Source of the DNA: CAYSYM01 sp964435115 | GTDB taxonomy: Bacteria; Chloroflexota; UBA6077; CF-72 | Assembly: GCA_964435115.1 (NCBI GenBank) | Contig: CAYSYM010000004.1 | Span: 54,379 to 118,378 of the forward strand | Direction of reading: 5' to 3' | Length of the DNA: 64,000 nucleotides | Shown: piece by piece, positions 34,270 through 42,767 of the stretch | How the letters are laid out: the number at the start of each line of letters is the position of its first letter | How positions within the stretch are numbered: the first letter of the stretch is position 1 | Translations under genes and position numbers: made by a program | The notes under the pieces: generated by a model | Seen by the model: only the letters and a program-made list of their open reading frames with translations | Database searches by the model: none | What the model was told of the DNA's origin: nothing

Positions 34270-34908
34270 ATGGCGCACGCCGTAGCGGTCAATGTCGGCG
34301 GCATCGTTCCGCCCCACCCGGGGCTCCACACTGCCGCGCACCCACCCACCAGCACCGGCGTCGATAGCCGCAAGCTGCTGATGTGGAGCTTCCTGGCCTC
34401 CGACTGCATGTTCTTCGGCTCGCTGATCGCGACGTACCTGGTCTACAAGAACCGCAGTCTCCAGGGGCCCTACCCGCGCGAGATCTTCGACATCCCGTAC
34501 ACCTCGGTCAGCACCTTCGTCCTGCTGCTGAGCAGCCTGATGATGGTGCTGGCGCTGAACGCGCTCCAGCGGGGCGACGAGCGCCGCATGCGCATCTTCC
34601 TGACATCTACCGCGCTGCTGGGAGCGGTCTTCCTGGGCGGCCAGTTCTACGAGTTCACCACCTTCTACCGCGAGGGGCTGACGCTGAGCCAGAGCCTGTT
34701 CGGCTCGACCTTCTTCGTGCTGACCGGCTTCCACGGGACCCACGTCTTCATTGGTGTGTTCTGGCTGCTGTCGTTGGTCGTGCACTCGCTGCGTGGGAGG
34801 CTGCACCAGCACCAGGCGCTCACGGTCGAGATCGCCGGCCTGTACTGGCACTTCGTCGACATCGTGTGGATCCTCATCTTCACGCTCGTCTACCTCCTCC
34901 CCGAGTGA
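34270..34908 (+). CDS. coxC: Cytochrome c oxidase subunit III, cluster 1
   Basis: 212 aa, five helices, short bacterial form of subunit III, which stabilises the proton-uptake path of subunit I. Typical patterns: LLMWSFLASDCMFFGSLI, GGQFYEF, TGFHGTHVFIGVFWLL and GLYWHFVDIVWILIF. The ribosome site GGAGG at the coxA stop precedes the ATG at 34270. Confidence 0.94.
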   Translation: MAHAVAVNVGGIVPPHPGLHTAAHPPTSTGVDSRKLLMWSFLASDCMFFGSLIATYLVYKNRSLQGPYPREIFDIPYTSVSTFVLLLSSLMMVLALNALQRGDERRMRIFLTSTALLGAVFLGGQFYEFTTFYREGLTLSQSLFGSTFFVLTGFHGTHVFIGVFWLLSLVVHSLRGRLHQHQALTVEIAGLYWHFVDIVWILIFTLVYLLPE

Positions 34909-34924
34909 GCAGGAGCACGCCCGC

Positions 34925-35284
34925 ATGAGCACCTTGCACGCTGCCAGATCTGCCGGGGCGCAGGCGGAGCCCGGCGGACGCGCTCACCCGAGCGTGGGTA
35001 CCTACCTGCGCGTCGCCACGCTCCTGGCCGTGCTGACCATCCTGGAAGTCTGGGTGTACACGGTCGACGCCCTGCGGCCGATCGTGGCCCCGATCTTGCT
35101 GGCGCTGGCAGGCGCGAAGTTCGTCCTGGTCGTCGCCTTCTACATGCACCTGCGGTTCGACGACCGCCTGTTCAGCTACGTGTTTGGCTTCGGGCTGTTC
35201 ATCGCGGCGGCGATCGTGACGGCGATGCTGTTCATGTTCGGGCAGTACCCGCTGCCACTGCCTGCGGCGGGCTCGCGCCCGTGA
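34925..35284 (+). CDS. coxD: Cytochrome c oxidase subunit IV (COX4, prokaryotic type)
   Basis: 119 aa, three helices of the PF03626 family. Hydrophilic 1-25, helices at about 30-48, 55-75 and 84-106. KFVLVVAFYMHLRFDD is the family hallmark. ATG 16 nt after coxC; closes the first oxidase operon. Accessory role in assembly or stability. Confidence 0.88.
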   Translation: MSTLHAARSAGAQAEPGGRAHPSVGTYLRVATLLAVLTILEVWVYTVDALRPIVAPILLALAGAKFVLVVAFYMHLRFDDRLFSYVFGFGLFIAAAIVTAMLFMFGQYPLPLPAAGSRP

Positions 35285-35323
35285 CCCGCGCCTGAAACGC
35301 TCTGAAACGCACAAGGAGGGCCC

Positions 35324-36364
35324 ATGTCTCGCTCGATCGCGGCTGACGCGCCTCGGGGACGGCGCGAGCGCTGGTTCGCCGACGCGGTCATCGCCGGGTT
35401 CGTCGCCACAGGCGTCGCGACCGTGGTCCTGGTGGTCGCCTACAACGCGGCGGCGGCGATCGGCGTGGAGGAGGGTGGCGGCCTGTTCCGGCGCTGGCTG
35501 TGGGAGCTGACCCACAACGAGGTCGTCTCGTTCAGTCGCGCTGCGCCGGGGCTGGCGATCATGCTGCACCTGGTCTTCGGCCTGTTCTGGGCAGGGGTGT
35601 ACGCCTACTGGCTGGAGTACCGCCTCCCGGGCAGCGGCTGGCGCTCGGGGATGGTGTTCGGACTCATCCCGTACGCCGTGTCGCTCTTCGCGCTGCTGCC
35701 GGCGGCCGGGGTGGGGCTGTTGGAGTGGGCGCTCAGCGCCGGGCCGCTGCCAGTGGTGGGGAACCTCGTACTGCACCTGGTCTACGGCGGCGTGCTGGGG
35801 CAGCTCTACGACGCGAGCGCGGACCAGCCGGCGCTCGCCGAGGACGCGAGGTATGACGAGCCACTGGAGCGCGCCGCGGTCGCGCACTCCGAGCAGCTCG
35901 GCGCGGCCGGTATCCTCGCCGGCGCGGCCGCCGGCGCGCTCCTCGGGCTCGGCCTGGCGCTCCTGCTCCCGCCGACCCTGCCGGGCGAGGCGTTCAGCGG
36001 CTGGTCGCTCGTCCTCGCCGGTAGCGGCCTGCTGGCCGGCGGCGCGGTTGGGGCCGTCGTCGGGTCGTTCGCCGGCCTGCCGGGGGCGACACGCGACCCG
36101 ACGGACGACGACGCGCCCCGGCCGGATCTGCTCGAGCACACCGCGCTCCCATTCCTCATCCCGGCGGCAGTGATCCTGCTCGCGGCCGCCACCGTCACGG
36201 CGATCGGGCTGGCGCTGCTCTCCCTCGCGCCGGCCAGCAGGCTGCTGCCGGTGTACGTCGCGCTCGGCCTGACCGCGCTCATCGCGCTCGGCGCCTGGCT
36301 CCTCGCGTCGGCTCAGTCGTCGCGTCCCTCCAACCGGGACACGGTCTCCCACAGCGGCCACTGA
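35324..36364 (+). CDS. Hypothetical polytopic membrane protein following the cox operon
   Basis: 346 aa, about eight hydrophobic segments, not assigned to a characterised family. Strong site AAGGAGGGCCC before the ATG, 39 nt after coxD, so probably co-transcribed. The first half (DAVIAGFVATGVATVVLVVAYN, LHLVFGLFWAGVYAYWLEYRLPG) resembles uncharacterised DUF6789-like membrane proteins. The second half is Gly/Ala-rich helices. The 3' end overlaps a convergent small gene by 52 nt. A role in oxidase assembly or membrane physiology is only suggested by position. Confidence 0.6.
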   Translation: MSRSIAADAPRGRRERWFADAVIAGFVATGVATVVLVVAYNAAAAIGVEEGGGLFRRWLWELTHNEVVSFSRAAPGLAIMLHLVFGLFWAGVYAYWLEYRLPGSGWRSGMVFGLIPYAVSLFALLPAAGVGLLEWALSAGPLPVVGNLVLHLVYGGVLGQLYDASADQPALAEDARYDEPLERAAVAHSEQLGAAGILAGAAAGALLGLGLALLLPPTLPGEAFSGWSLVLAGSGLLAGGAVGAVVGSFAGLPGATRDPTDDDAPRPDLLEHTALPFLIPAAVILLAAATVTAIGLALLSLAPASRLLPVYVALGLTALIALGAWLLASAQSSRPSNRDTVSHSGH

Positions 36365-36648
36365 GGCGCCGGCGGTGGCCGGCGGGCCTCGCCGGTCGGC
36401 GGCGCCTCCAGCAGCCCCTCCTGGCGGCGGAGCTGCTCGCGCCGCGCGCGGACCCGGGCCCGCCGGATCCAGGCGGCCGTGGGCGCGGCCGCCAGGAGGA
36501 GGACGACTACCAGCCACGGCCAGCCGGTGGCGAGCACCAGGCCCAGCGCGTCCCGGCTCGGCTCCATGGCCAGCAGGAGGACGGTAGCCCAGAGCTTGAA
36601 GGCGACCAGGGGCGCGACGACCGTCCAGACCGCGGTGCGCTGCTGCAT
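36313..36648 (-). CDS. Small two-helix membrane protein
   Basis: 111 aa, not recognised. Two hydrophobic helices (about 8-28 and 40-62) followed by a basic stretch IRRARVRARREQLRRQEG and a Pro-rich tail. Overlaps the convergent upstream gene by 52 nt and starts only 17 nt from the CTACCC-N4-GGGTAG element, so it is divergent from the second cox operon and may share its regulation. Confidence 0.5.
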   Translation of the reverse strand: MQQRTAVWTVVAPLVAFKLWATVLLLAMEPSRDALGLVLATGWPWLVVVLLLAAAPTAAWIRRARVRARREQLRRQEGLLEAPPTGEARRPPPAPQWPLWETVSRLEGRDD

Positions 36649-36664
36649 GGGGCTCCACCTGCAC

Positions 36665-36716
36665 CTACCCCTCAGGGTAGTACCCGATCGGGCAGGCGGA
36701 TAGGTACCGTTGGGTA
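36665..36716. promoter_or_regulatory. Cluster of TACCC/GGGTA dyads upstream of the second cox operon
   Basis: CTACCC-CTCA-GGGTAG (36665-36680) is the same 6-4-6 palindrome as before coxB1. Directly next to it is TACCC-GATC-GGGCA (36681-36694), and further on TACC-GTT-GGGTA (36705-36716). The first two half-sites start 15 bp apart. A TATCAT (36728-36733) could be a -10 for coxB2. The arrangement looks like a multi-site operator between a divergent small gene and coxB2, again similar in shape to CsoR-type copper operators. Confidence 0.5.
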
Positions 36717-36879
36717 GGAGAGCCCGCTATCATGAGCGGAGTAGCGGCCCGGACCGCGCCCTGGCGCGCGGCGGGGGAGCCCGCTCGGACCTTCGAGCGG
36801 TGCGCGTCTCCTCTCCGGCGCCGCGTTCGCGTCCGTGAACCTCTGGCTACGTCTCTCCGGTGGAAAGGGGCTCGACTGC

Positions 36880-37947
36880 ATGGACCACCTGCGCCCGGCT
36901 GCCCGCCGCGCGCTGCTGGCCGCCGCGCTGGCCGCGGGAATCCTCGTCCTGACCGCTGCCTCGGCCTCGGCCGAGCCGTGGGTTTTCTCCACCGCCTCGA
37001 GCAGCGTGGAGCTGATCAACCAGCTCTTCTGGCTGACGCTCGTCCTCGCCACGATCGTGTTCGTGCTCGTCGAGGCGCTGCTCCTCTACTCCAGCCTGCG
37101 CTTCCGCCGGCACGGACCCCTGCCAGCGCACGAGCCGCCGCAGATCCACGGCAACACCCGGCTGGAGGCGATGTGGGCGGTCGTGCCGGCGCTCATCCTC
37201 ATCGGCCTCTTCGGCGTCAGCGCCAGGACTATGAACGCGCTCAACGCGGTCCCGAGCGACGGGCTGCGGGTCGAAGTCACCGGACAGCAGTTCCAGTGGA
37301 ACTTCCGTTACCCGGACGCGGGCGTTGCCACCGTGAATGAGCTGCGCATCCCCGTGGGCGTGCCGGTGATCCTGGAGATCACCTCGCGCGATGTGATCCA
37401 CGGCTTCTGGGTCCCGGACCTGGCCGGCAAGATCGACGCCAACCCCGGCCGCGTCAACCGGCTGTCGTTCACCGCGAACGCGCCGGGCACGTTCCGCGGC
37501 GTGTGCGCCGAGCTGTGCGGCGCGGGCCACGGCAACATGCTCTTCCGGGTGGAGGCGGTCCCGCGGGGCGACTTCGACCGGTGGCTGCAGGAGCAGCAGG
37601 CCAGCGCGGCGCAGCCGGCGGCGCCCGCGGCCACACCGGCCGGGGCGGCGGCGCCGGCCGAGCTGGCGACCGCGGGCCGCGCCCTCCTGGCGCAGAAGGG
37701 CTGCGGTGGCTGCCACGTCATCCCCGGTGTGCCGGGCGCGGCCGGGACGGTCGGTCCCAGCCTGGCTGGCATCGCCGGCCGGACGACGATCGCCGGCGGC
37801 GCCGTGCCGGTGCGGAGCCCGGACGACCTGAAGCGGTGGATCCTGAACCCGGCCGCGCTCAAGCCGGGCACGGCCATGCCCAACCTCGGCCTGAGCGACG
37901 ACGAGGCCACGAAGATCGTCGCCTACCTCGAAACCCTCAAGGAGTGA
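36880..37947 (+). CDS. coxB: Cytochrome c oxidase subunit II with fused cytochrome c, cluster 2
   Basis: 355 aa. ATG at 36880 with AAAGGGG upstream; Sec-type signal (about 10-32, ending ASASAE) instead of a lipobox. Two helices, cupredoxin domain with CuA ligands CAELCGAGHGNM and electron-entry GQQFQWNFRYPD (Gln replaces the first aromatic seen in copy 1). A Pro/Ala linker (QPAAPAATPAG) is followed by a cytochrome c domain with CGGCH and Met in GTAMPNL. The same overall design as copy 1 but clearly diverged. Confidence 0.94.
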   Translation: MDHLRPAARRALLAAALAAGILVLTAASASAEPWVFSTASSSVELINQLFWLTLVLATIVFVLVEALLLYSSLRFRRHGPLPAHEPPQIHGNTRLEAMWAVVPALILIGLFGVSARTMNALNAVPSDGLRVEVTGQQFQWNFRYPDAGVATVNELRIPVGVPVILEITSRDVIHGFWVPDLAGKIDANPGRVNRLSFTANAPGTFRGVCAELCGAGHGNMLFRVEAVPRGDFDRWLQEQQASAAQPAAPAATPAGAAAPAELATAGRALLAQKGCGGCHVIPGVPGAAGTVGPSLAGIAGRTTIAGGAVPVRSPDDLKRWILNPAALKPGTAMPNLGLSDDEATKIVAYLETLKE

Positions 37948-38073
37948 AGCGCGTGGCGCAGCGCGTAACCCGACGTTCGGCACGCTGCGGCCCAGGTGAG
38001 GGCCGCAGCGTGCCGGCCCACCAACAACGCGACGGTAGAAGCGCTCAGGAGCAGGAAGGAGGGCGCACGAGCC

Positions 38074-39789
38074 ATGTCGACCGCTGAGCTCGCCCCGCCA
38101 TCCCTGGTGATCCCCCGCCCGGCGGCGCCACCGGCTCACCCGGTAGTCGCCGAGCGCCGCGGCCTCGGGGGCTGGCTGACGACGGTCGATCACAAGAAGA
38201 TCGCCATCATGTACATGCTCTCGACCTTCGTGTTCTTCCTGCTCGGCGGGCTGGCCGCGCTCCTGGTCCGGCTGCAGCTCGCCCTGCCGGAGGCCCCGCC
38301 GATGTCGGGCGAGCTGTACAACCAGATGTTCACCATCCACGCCTCCATCATGATCTTCCTGTTCGTCATCCCCATGGGCGTGGGTGGGTTTGGCAACTAC
38401 TTCGTCCCACTCATGATCGGCGCCCGGGACATGGCGTTTCCCAAGATCAACGCCCTCTCCTTCTGGATGATCATCCCGGCGGGCTTGATGATCATCGCCG
38501 GCTTCTTCGCGGGCGACCCCTCCGGACGCTTCCCCACCGGCGCAGCCGATTCCGGCTGGACGGCGTACCCGCCGCTCAGCACCCGGGCGCCGTTCGGCCA
38601 GAGCCTCTGGATCGTCGGCATCATCATCCTGGGCACCTCGTCGATCCTCGGGTCGATCAACTTCCTGGTGACCATCCTGAACATGCGGGCGCCGGGGATG
38701 ACCATGCACCGCCTGCCGCTCTTCGTGTGGGCGATCCTGACGACCTCGTTCATCCAGCTCATTGCCACGCCCGCGCTCGCCGGCGTGCTCCTCATGCTGC
38801 TGGCCGACCGCCACTTCGGCACCAGCTTCTTCGACCCGGCGAAGGGCGGCGACGTGCTCGGGTACCAGAACGGGTTCTGGTTCTACTCGCACCCCGCCGT
38901 CTACATCATGATCCTGCCGTTCTTCGGCGTCATCTCGGAGATCCTGCCGGTCTTCAGCCGCAAGCCGATCTTCGGGTACAAGGCCGTCGCCTATTCTTCG
39001 GCCGCCATCGGCGTGCTCGGCTTCCTGGTCTGGGCGCACCATATGTTCGCCACCGGCATCGCCATCCCTGCCCAGACCTTCTTCATGCTGATGACGATGC
39101 TCATCGCCGTGCCCACGGGCCTCAAGATCTTCAACTGGGCGGCCACCCTCTGGGGCGGGCACCTGCAGTTCAAGGCGCCACTGCTGTTCGTCCTCGGGTT
39201 CCTCACCATGTTCGTCGTCGGCGGGCTCAGCGGCGTCTACTCGGCCGTCGTGCCGGTGGACTACGAGATCCACGACACCTACTTCATCGTCGCCCACATC
39301 CACTACGTCCTCTTCGGCGGCAGCGTCTTCGGCATCTTCGCCGGCCTGTACTACTGGTTCCCCAAGCTGACGGGCCGGCTGTACAGCGAGTCGCTGGCCC
39401 AGTGGCACTTCTGGCTGATGCTGATCGGGTTCAACCTCACCTTCTTCCCGATGCACCTGCTCGGTCTGATGGGGATGCAGCGCCGCATCGCCACCTACCC
39501 GGTGGAGACCGGGTTCCTGCCGCTGAACGTGCTCCAGACGGTGGGCGCGTTCGTGATGGGCTTCTCGGTGCTGATCTTCATCTGGAATGCCCTGGTCTCG
39601 ATGCGGCGTGGCGCGCCGGCCGGCCACGACCCGTGGCTGGCGAACACGCTCGAGTGGTACACCAGCTCGCCACCGCCGGCCTACAACTTCGCCTCTCTGC
39701 CCCGCATCCAGTCCGAGCGGCCGCTGCGCGACCTCCGGCTGGCCACGGTGGGGAGCAACGGGCACGCACCGTCGGACGGCCACCAGTGA
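38074..39789 (+). CDS. coxA: Cytochrome c oxidase subunit I, A2 type (YSHP motif), cluster 2
   Basis: 571 aa catalytic subunit. His ligands in FTIHASIMIFL, WAHHMFATG and IVAHIHYVLFGG are in place. The helix VI motif reads FWFYSHPAVYIMILP: Tyr-Ser with Ala instead of the channel Glu, while the cross-linking Tyr is kept. This YS pattern defines the A2 subfamily of heme-copper oxidases, as in Thermus/Rhodothermus-type caa3 enzymes. AAGGAGG lies 12 nt before the ATG. No C-terminal extension as in copy 1. Confidence 0.95.
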   Translation: MSTAELAPPSLVIPRPAAPPAHPVVAERRGLGGWLTTVDHKKIAIMYMLSTFVFFLLGGLAALLVRLQLALPEAPPMSGELYNQMFTIHASIMIFLFVIPMGVGGFGNYFVPLMIGARDMAFPKINALSFWMIIPAGLMIIAGFFAGDPSGRFPTGAADSGWTAYPPLSTRAPFGQSLWIVGIIILGTSSILGSINFLVTILNMRAPGMTMHRLPLFVWAILTTSFIQLIATPALAGVLLMLLADRHFGTSFFDPAKGGDVLGYQNGFWFYSHPAVYIMILPFFGVISEILPVFSRKPIFGYKAVAYSSAAIGVLGFLVWAHHMFATGIAIPAQTFFMLMTMLIAVPTGLKIFNWAATLWGGHLQFKAPLLFVLGFLTMFVVGGLSGVYSAVVPVDYEIHDTYFIVAHIHYVLFGGSVFGIFAGLYYWFPKLTGRLYSESLAQWHFWLMLIGFNLTFFPMHLLGLMGMQRRIATYPVETGFLPLNVLQTVGAFVMGFSVLIFIWNALVSMRRGAPAGHDPWLANTLEWYTSSPPPAYNFASLPRIQSERPLRDLRLATVGSNGHAPSDGHQ

Positions 39790-39808
39790 GAGGAGCGCAG
39801 GGGTTGCC

Positions 39809-40804
39809 ATGGCCGTAGCCGCCACGACTCATCCGGGCCGCGGCGCCGTCCCGAACACTCGGCGCGGCCCGCCCGGCTTCCAGCGACTGGCCATCGTCAC
39901 CGCCGCGTTCACGTACGCCCTCACTGTGATGGGCGCAGTGGTGCGGGCTAGCGGGTCCGGCCTGGGGTGTCCGGATTGGCCGACCTGCTACGGCTCGCTC
40001 ATTCCTCCGCCCGACCTCGCGGCCTGGATCGAATGGACGCACCGCTCGATCGCCGCGGTCACGTCGCCACTCATCGTCGCGACGACGCTGGCGGCCTGGA
40101 TCTGGCGGCGGAGGGAGCGCGGAATCCTCATCCTGGCGACCCTGGTGCCCGTGCTGCTCGCCATCCAGATCGGCCTTGGGGCCGTGGTGGTGCTACTGGA
40201 GTTGCCGGAGATGGCGGTGATGGTGCACCTCACCTTCGCCCTGGTCATCCTGGGGCTGCTGGTCTGGATCGCCGGTCTCGCCGGCCCACCGCCGCGGGTG
40301 CTGCCGAGGGCCAGGGCCGAGCGCGGGGGCGTCTTTCGGCCTCTGGTTGCCGTGACCACCGGCGTAGTGTCCGCCCTCCTGGTAGCTGGCGCCTACGTGC
40401 GCGCCACCGGCGCGAGCTGGGCGTGTACGGGGTTCCCCCAGTGCAACGGGCGGGGTATCCTGCCCTTCGGGGAGAACACGCTGATGGATGTTCAGCTCGT
40501 CCATCGGCTGCTCGCATACGTCGCGGTTGCCCTCGTCGGCTGGGTAGTCGTCGAGGCGTGGCGCACGCAGCGCCACGTGCCCGCGCTCCGGCCGGCCGTC
40601 CTGGCCCTGGGGCTGACGATCCTCGGCCAGGCCGCCATCGGCGCGGTTGCCGTCAGCACCGGGGTGCCGCCACTCCTGCAGGCGCTGCACGTGGCCGGCG
40701 CAGCGGCCGCGTGGTCGGCCATGGTCGTAGTGGCCAGCATCGCGTTCCGCACGCGCCACGCCGACGCGCGACCTGGCGTGAGCCGGGCACCGGCGGTCGC
40801 ATGA
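39809..40804 (+). CDS. ctaA: Heme A synthase
   Basis: 331 aa, eight helices in two pseudo-repeats. Each half has the conserved block: GAVVRASGSGLGCPDWPTCYG, and GAYVRATGASWACTGFPQCNG. Heme-binding histidines are in WTHRSIAAV, MVHLTFAL, LVHRLLAYV and ALHVAGAAAAW. Cys pairs in the extracellular loops are those that form the regulatory disulfide in Bacillus CtaA. It oxidises heme O to heme A for both neighbouring oxidases. Its position inside the second cox operon supports this. Confidence 0.94.
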   Translation: MAVAATTHPGRGAVPNTRRGPPGFQRLAIVTAAFTYALTVMGAVVRASGSGLGCPDWPTCYGSLIPPPDLAAWIEWTHRSIAAVTSPLIVATTLAAWIWRRRERGILILATLVPVLLAIQIGLGAVVVLLELPEMAVMVHLTFALVILGLLVWIAGLAGPPPRVLPRARAERGGVFRPLVAVTTGVVSALLVAGAYVRATGASWACTGFPQCNGRGILPFGENTLMDVQLVHRLLAYVAVALVGWVVVEAWRTQRHVPALRPAVLALGLTILGQAAIGAVAVSTGVPPLLQALHVAGAAAAWSAMVVVASIAFRTRHADARPGVSRAPAVA

Positions 40805-41850
40805 CCCAGCGGTCGGGGTCGCTTCACCCGAGCGCGGTGCGCCACGCGCTCCCGGGGTGGGTGGGTCGGTGGGCAACGCCGGCGTCGAACCCCGCCCAGG
40901 CGGTGTCGCCGCGCGTCCACGACGCCGCGGCTGCCGGCGGGGCCGCCGCGCGCGCGGCGGCCCCGCCGGGCGCGTGGACACTCCTGAAGGCGTACGTCCA
41001 GCTCACCAAGCCGCGGGTGATGTCGCTGCTGCTGCTGACCACCCTGGCGGCGATGGTGATCGCCGCGGGCGGCCTGCCGCGCCTCGAGCTCGTGCTCTGG
41101 ACCATGCTCGGCGGAGCGCTCATGGCCGGCGGAGCCGGCGCCATCAACCACTACGTCGATCGCGATATCGACCCGCTGATGGGACGGACGGCCTGGCGCC
41201 CGATCCCAGCCGGCCTCGTGCCGCCGGCGCACGCGCTCTGGTTCGGGATCGCGCTGGGCGGCCTCGCCTTTGCGCTCTTCGCCGTGTTCGTGAACGCGCT
41301 GGCGGCGGTGCTGGCGCTGGTCGGGCTGCTCCTGTACGTCTTTGTGTACACGCTATGGCTGAAACGCGCGACCCCCAGCAACATCGTGATCGGTGGCGCC
41401 GCGGGTGCTGTCCCGCCGCTGGTCGGCTGGGCCGCCGTGGCCAACGAGGTGAGCCTGACTGCCTGGTACCTCTTCGCGATCGTCTTCTTCTGGACGCCGC
41501 CCCACTTCTGGGCGCTGGCGCTGATTATCAAGCGGCACTACGAGCGCGCGAACGTCCCCATGCTGCCCGTCGTGCGCGGGGAGGCGGAGACACGACGCCA
41601 GATCCTACTCTACACGCTGCTCGTGGTGGCGCTCACCCTCGTGCTCCCGGCCTTCCGGCTGATGGGCCCCCTCTACCTGGGCGTGGCCGCGGCGCTCGGC
41701 GCCGGGTTCGTCGTCTACGCGCTGCGCCTGTGGCGGGAAGGCTCGCCGGTCGCGGCGCGCCAGTTGTACCTCTATTCCATGCTCTACCTTGCCGGGCTGT
41801 TCGTGGCGATGGCCGTGGATCGGACCGCCCTGGCGGGGGCTCCTAGGTAG
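40801..41850 (+). CDS. ctaB: Protoheme IX farnesyltransferase (heme O synthase)
   Basis: 349 aa UbiA-family prenyltransferase, eight or nine helices. Asp-rich motifs INHYVDRDIDPLMGRT and a second conserved KRHYERANVPMLPVVRG are diagnostic; LTKPRVMSLLL opens the domain. The first 60 residues are Ala-rich and unusual, possibly a loose N-terminal extension. ATG overlaps the ctaA stop (ATGA). It makes heme O, which CtaA converts to heme A. Confidence 0.95.
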   Translation: MTQRSGSLHPSAVRHALPGWVGRWATPASNPAQAVSPRVHDAAAAGGAAARAAAPPGAWTLLKAYVQLTKPRVMSLLLLTTLAAMVIAAGGLPRLELVLWTMLGGALMAGGAGAINHYVDRDIDPLMGRTAWRPIPAGLVPPAHALWFGIALGGLAFALFAVFVNALAAVLALVGLLLYVFVYTLWLKRATPSNIVIGGAAGAVPPLVGWAAVANEVSLTAWYLFAIVFFWTPPHFWALALIIKRHYERANVPMLPVVRGEAETRRQILLYTLLVVALTLVLPAFRLMGPLYLGVAAALGAGFVVYALRLWREGSPVAARQLYLYSMLYLAGLFVAMAVDRTALAGAPR

Positions 41851-42078
41851 GAGCCGATGGCCGCCCGTGCCTGGCTCAGGCCGTGGACCCCACACTCGGC
41901 GCGATCCGGAGCGCTGGCGGCCCAGGTGCTGATCCATGGCGAGACGCAAGCTGGGAGTGTGCAGGCGCGGAGCACCGCTCCGCCTCCATACTGAGAACAC
42001 CACCCGGCGGCCGACACCCGGCATGGCAGCGCCAGCCGGGAGCGGGCGAGGCCCGGGCATCCAAGGAGCAACGCAAGG

Positions 42079-42696
42079 ATGGTTCTCGACGTCAAAGCCC
42101 TGAGTTGGGCCGCGCAGAACGACATCGACACCGCCAAGCTGAAGGCGGCGAAGGTGCCGATCTATGGGAAGTGGTACTTCCCCGAGATCCCCGCCAACGT
42201 GCCGCTGGTGAACCTGGAGACGGGCGAGCGGCGTACTTTCCCGCAGCGGATGATCGCCGGCGAGGTGATCTGGGTGGCCGAGGCCGACCTGCGCCGGGCC
42301 AGACTCGGTCCGTTCGGCGGCGATGGCGGTGCGGCGGCGACCGCCGTCGAGGAGGCCGCGCCCGCGCAGCCGGCCGCGGGCGCGGCGGCGGAGCCGCCGC
42401 CGCCCACGATCGCGCTATCCCGTCCGCCGGCTGCGGCGGCGGCCGCCGCCGCAGCGCCGGAAGCGCTTGCACTCGCCAGCCCGGTGGACGCCGGTCCGCC
42501 GCCCGCCGTCCACCTACCCCGGCCAAGCATTGCGCCGTTCGTGCTCGGCGTCGGCATCTCGATCACGCTGCTGGGGCTCATCACCCATCCCCTGGTTCTC
42601 GCCGTGGGCCTGGCCTGGACGGTGGTGGGCGCCATCGGCTGGGTCCGGATCGGCCTGCACGAGGCGCGCGATTCGCACCGCCCCGATCACACCTAG
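42079..42696 (+). CDS. Hypothetical protein with C-terminal membrane pair in the cox2 operon
   Basis: 205 aa, not recognised. Well-positioned site AAGGAGCAACGCAAGG before the ATG, 228 nt after ctaB. Residues 1-75 form a compact soluble domain with KVPIYGKWYFPEIPANVP and GERRTFPQRMIAGEVIWV; then a long Ala/Pro-rich linker (about 80-148). The C-terminal two helices (about 150-196) resemble the membrane part of small oxidase subunit IV proteins. Placed between ctaB and coxC2, so it is a good candidate for an unrecognised oxidase subunit or assembly factor. Confidence 0.6.
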   Translation: MVLDVKALSWAAQNDIDTAKLKAAKVPIYGKWYFPEIPANVPLVNLETGERRTFPQRMIAGEVIWVAEADLRRARLGPFGGDGGAAATAVEEAAPAQPAAGAAAEPPPPTIALSRPPAAAAAAAAAPEALALASPVDAGPPPAVHLPRPSIAPFVLGVGISITLLGLITHPLVLAVGLAWTVVGAIGWVRIGLHEARDSHRPDHT

Positions 42697-42767
42697 CGCC
42701 ACCTAGCCGCAAGGCGGCGGGCGCCGACCATCCTTCCACGACACCCTTGATGGAGTAGAGAGCGACC

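Noticed and set aside
36847..39825. A 992-codon open frame on the minus strand across the second cox operon
   Set aside because: It mirrors coxB2 and coxA2, is His/Glu/Arg/Asp-rich with no domain, and is a typical antisense shadow in GC-rich DNA.
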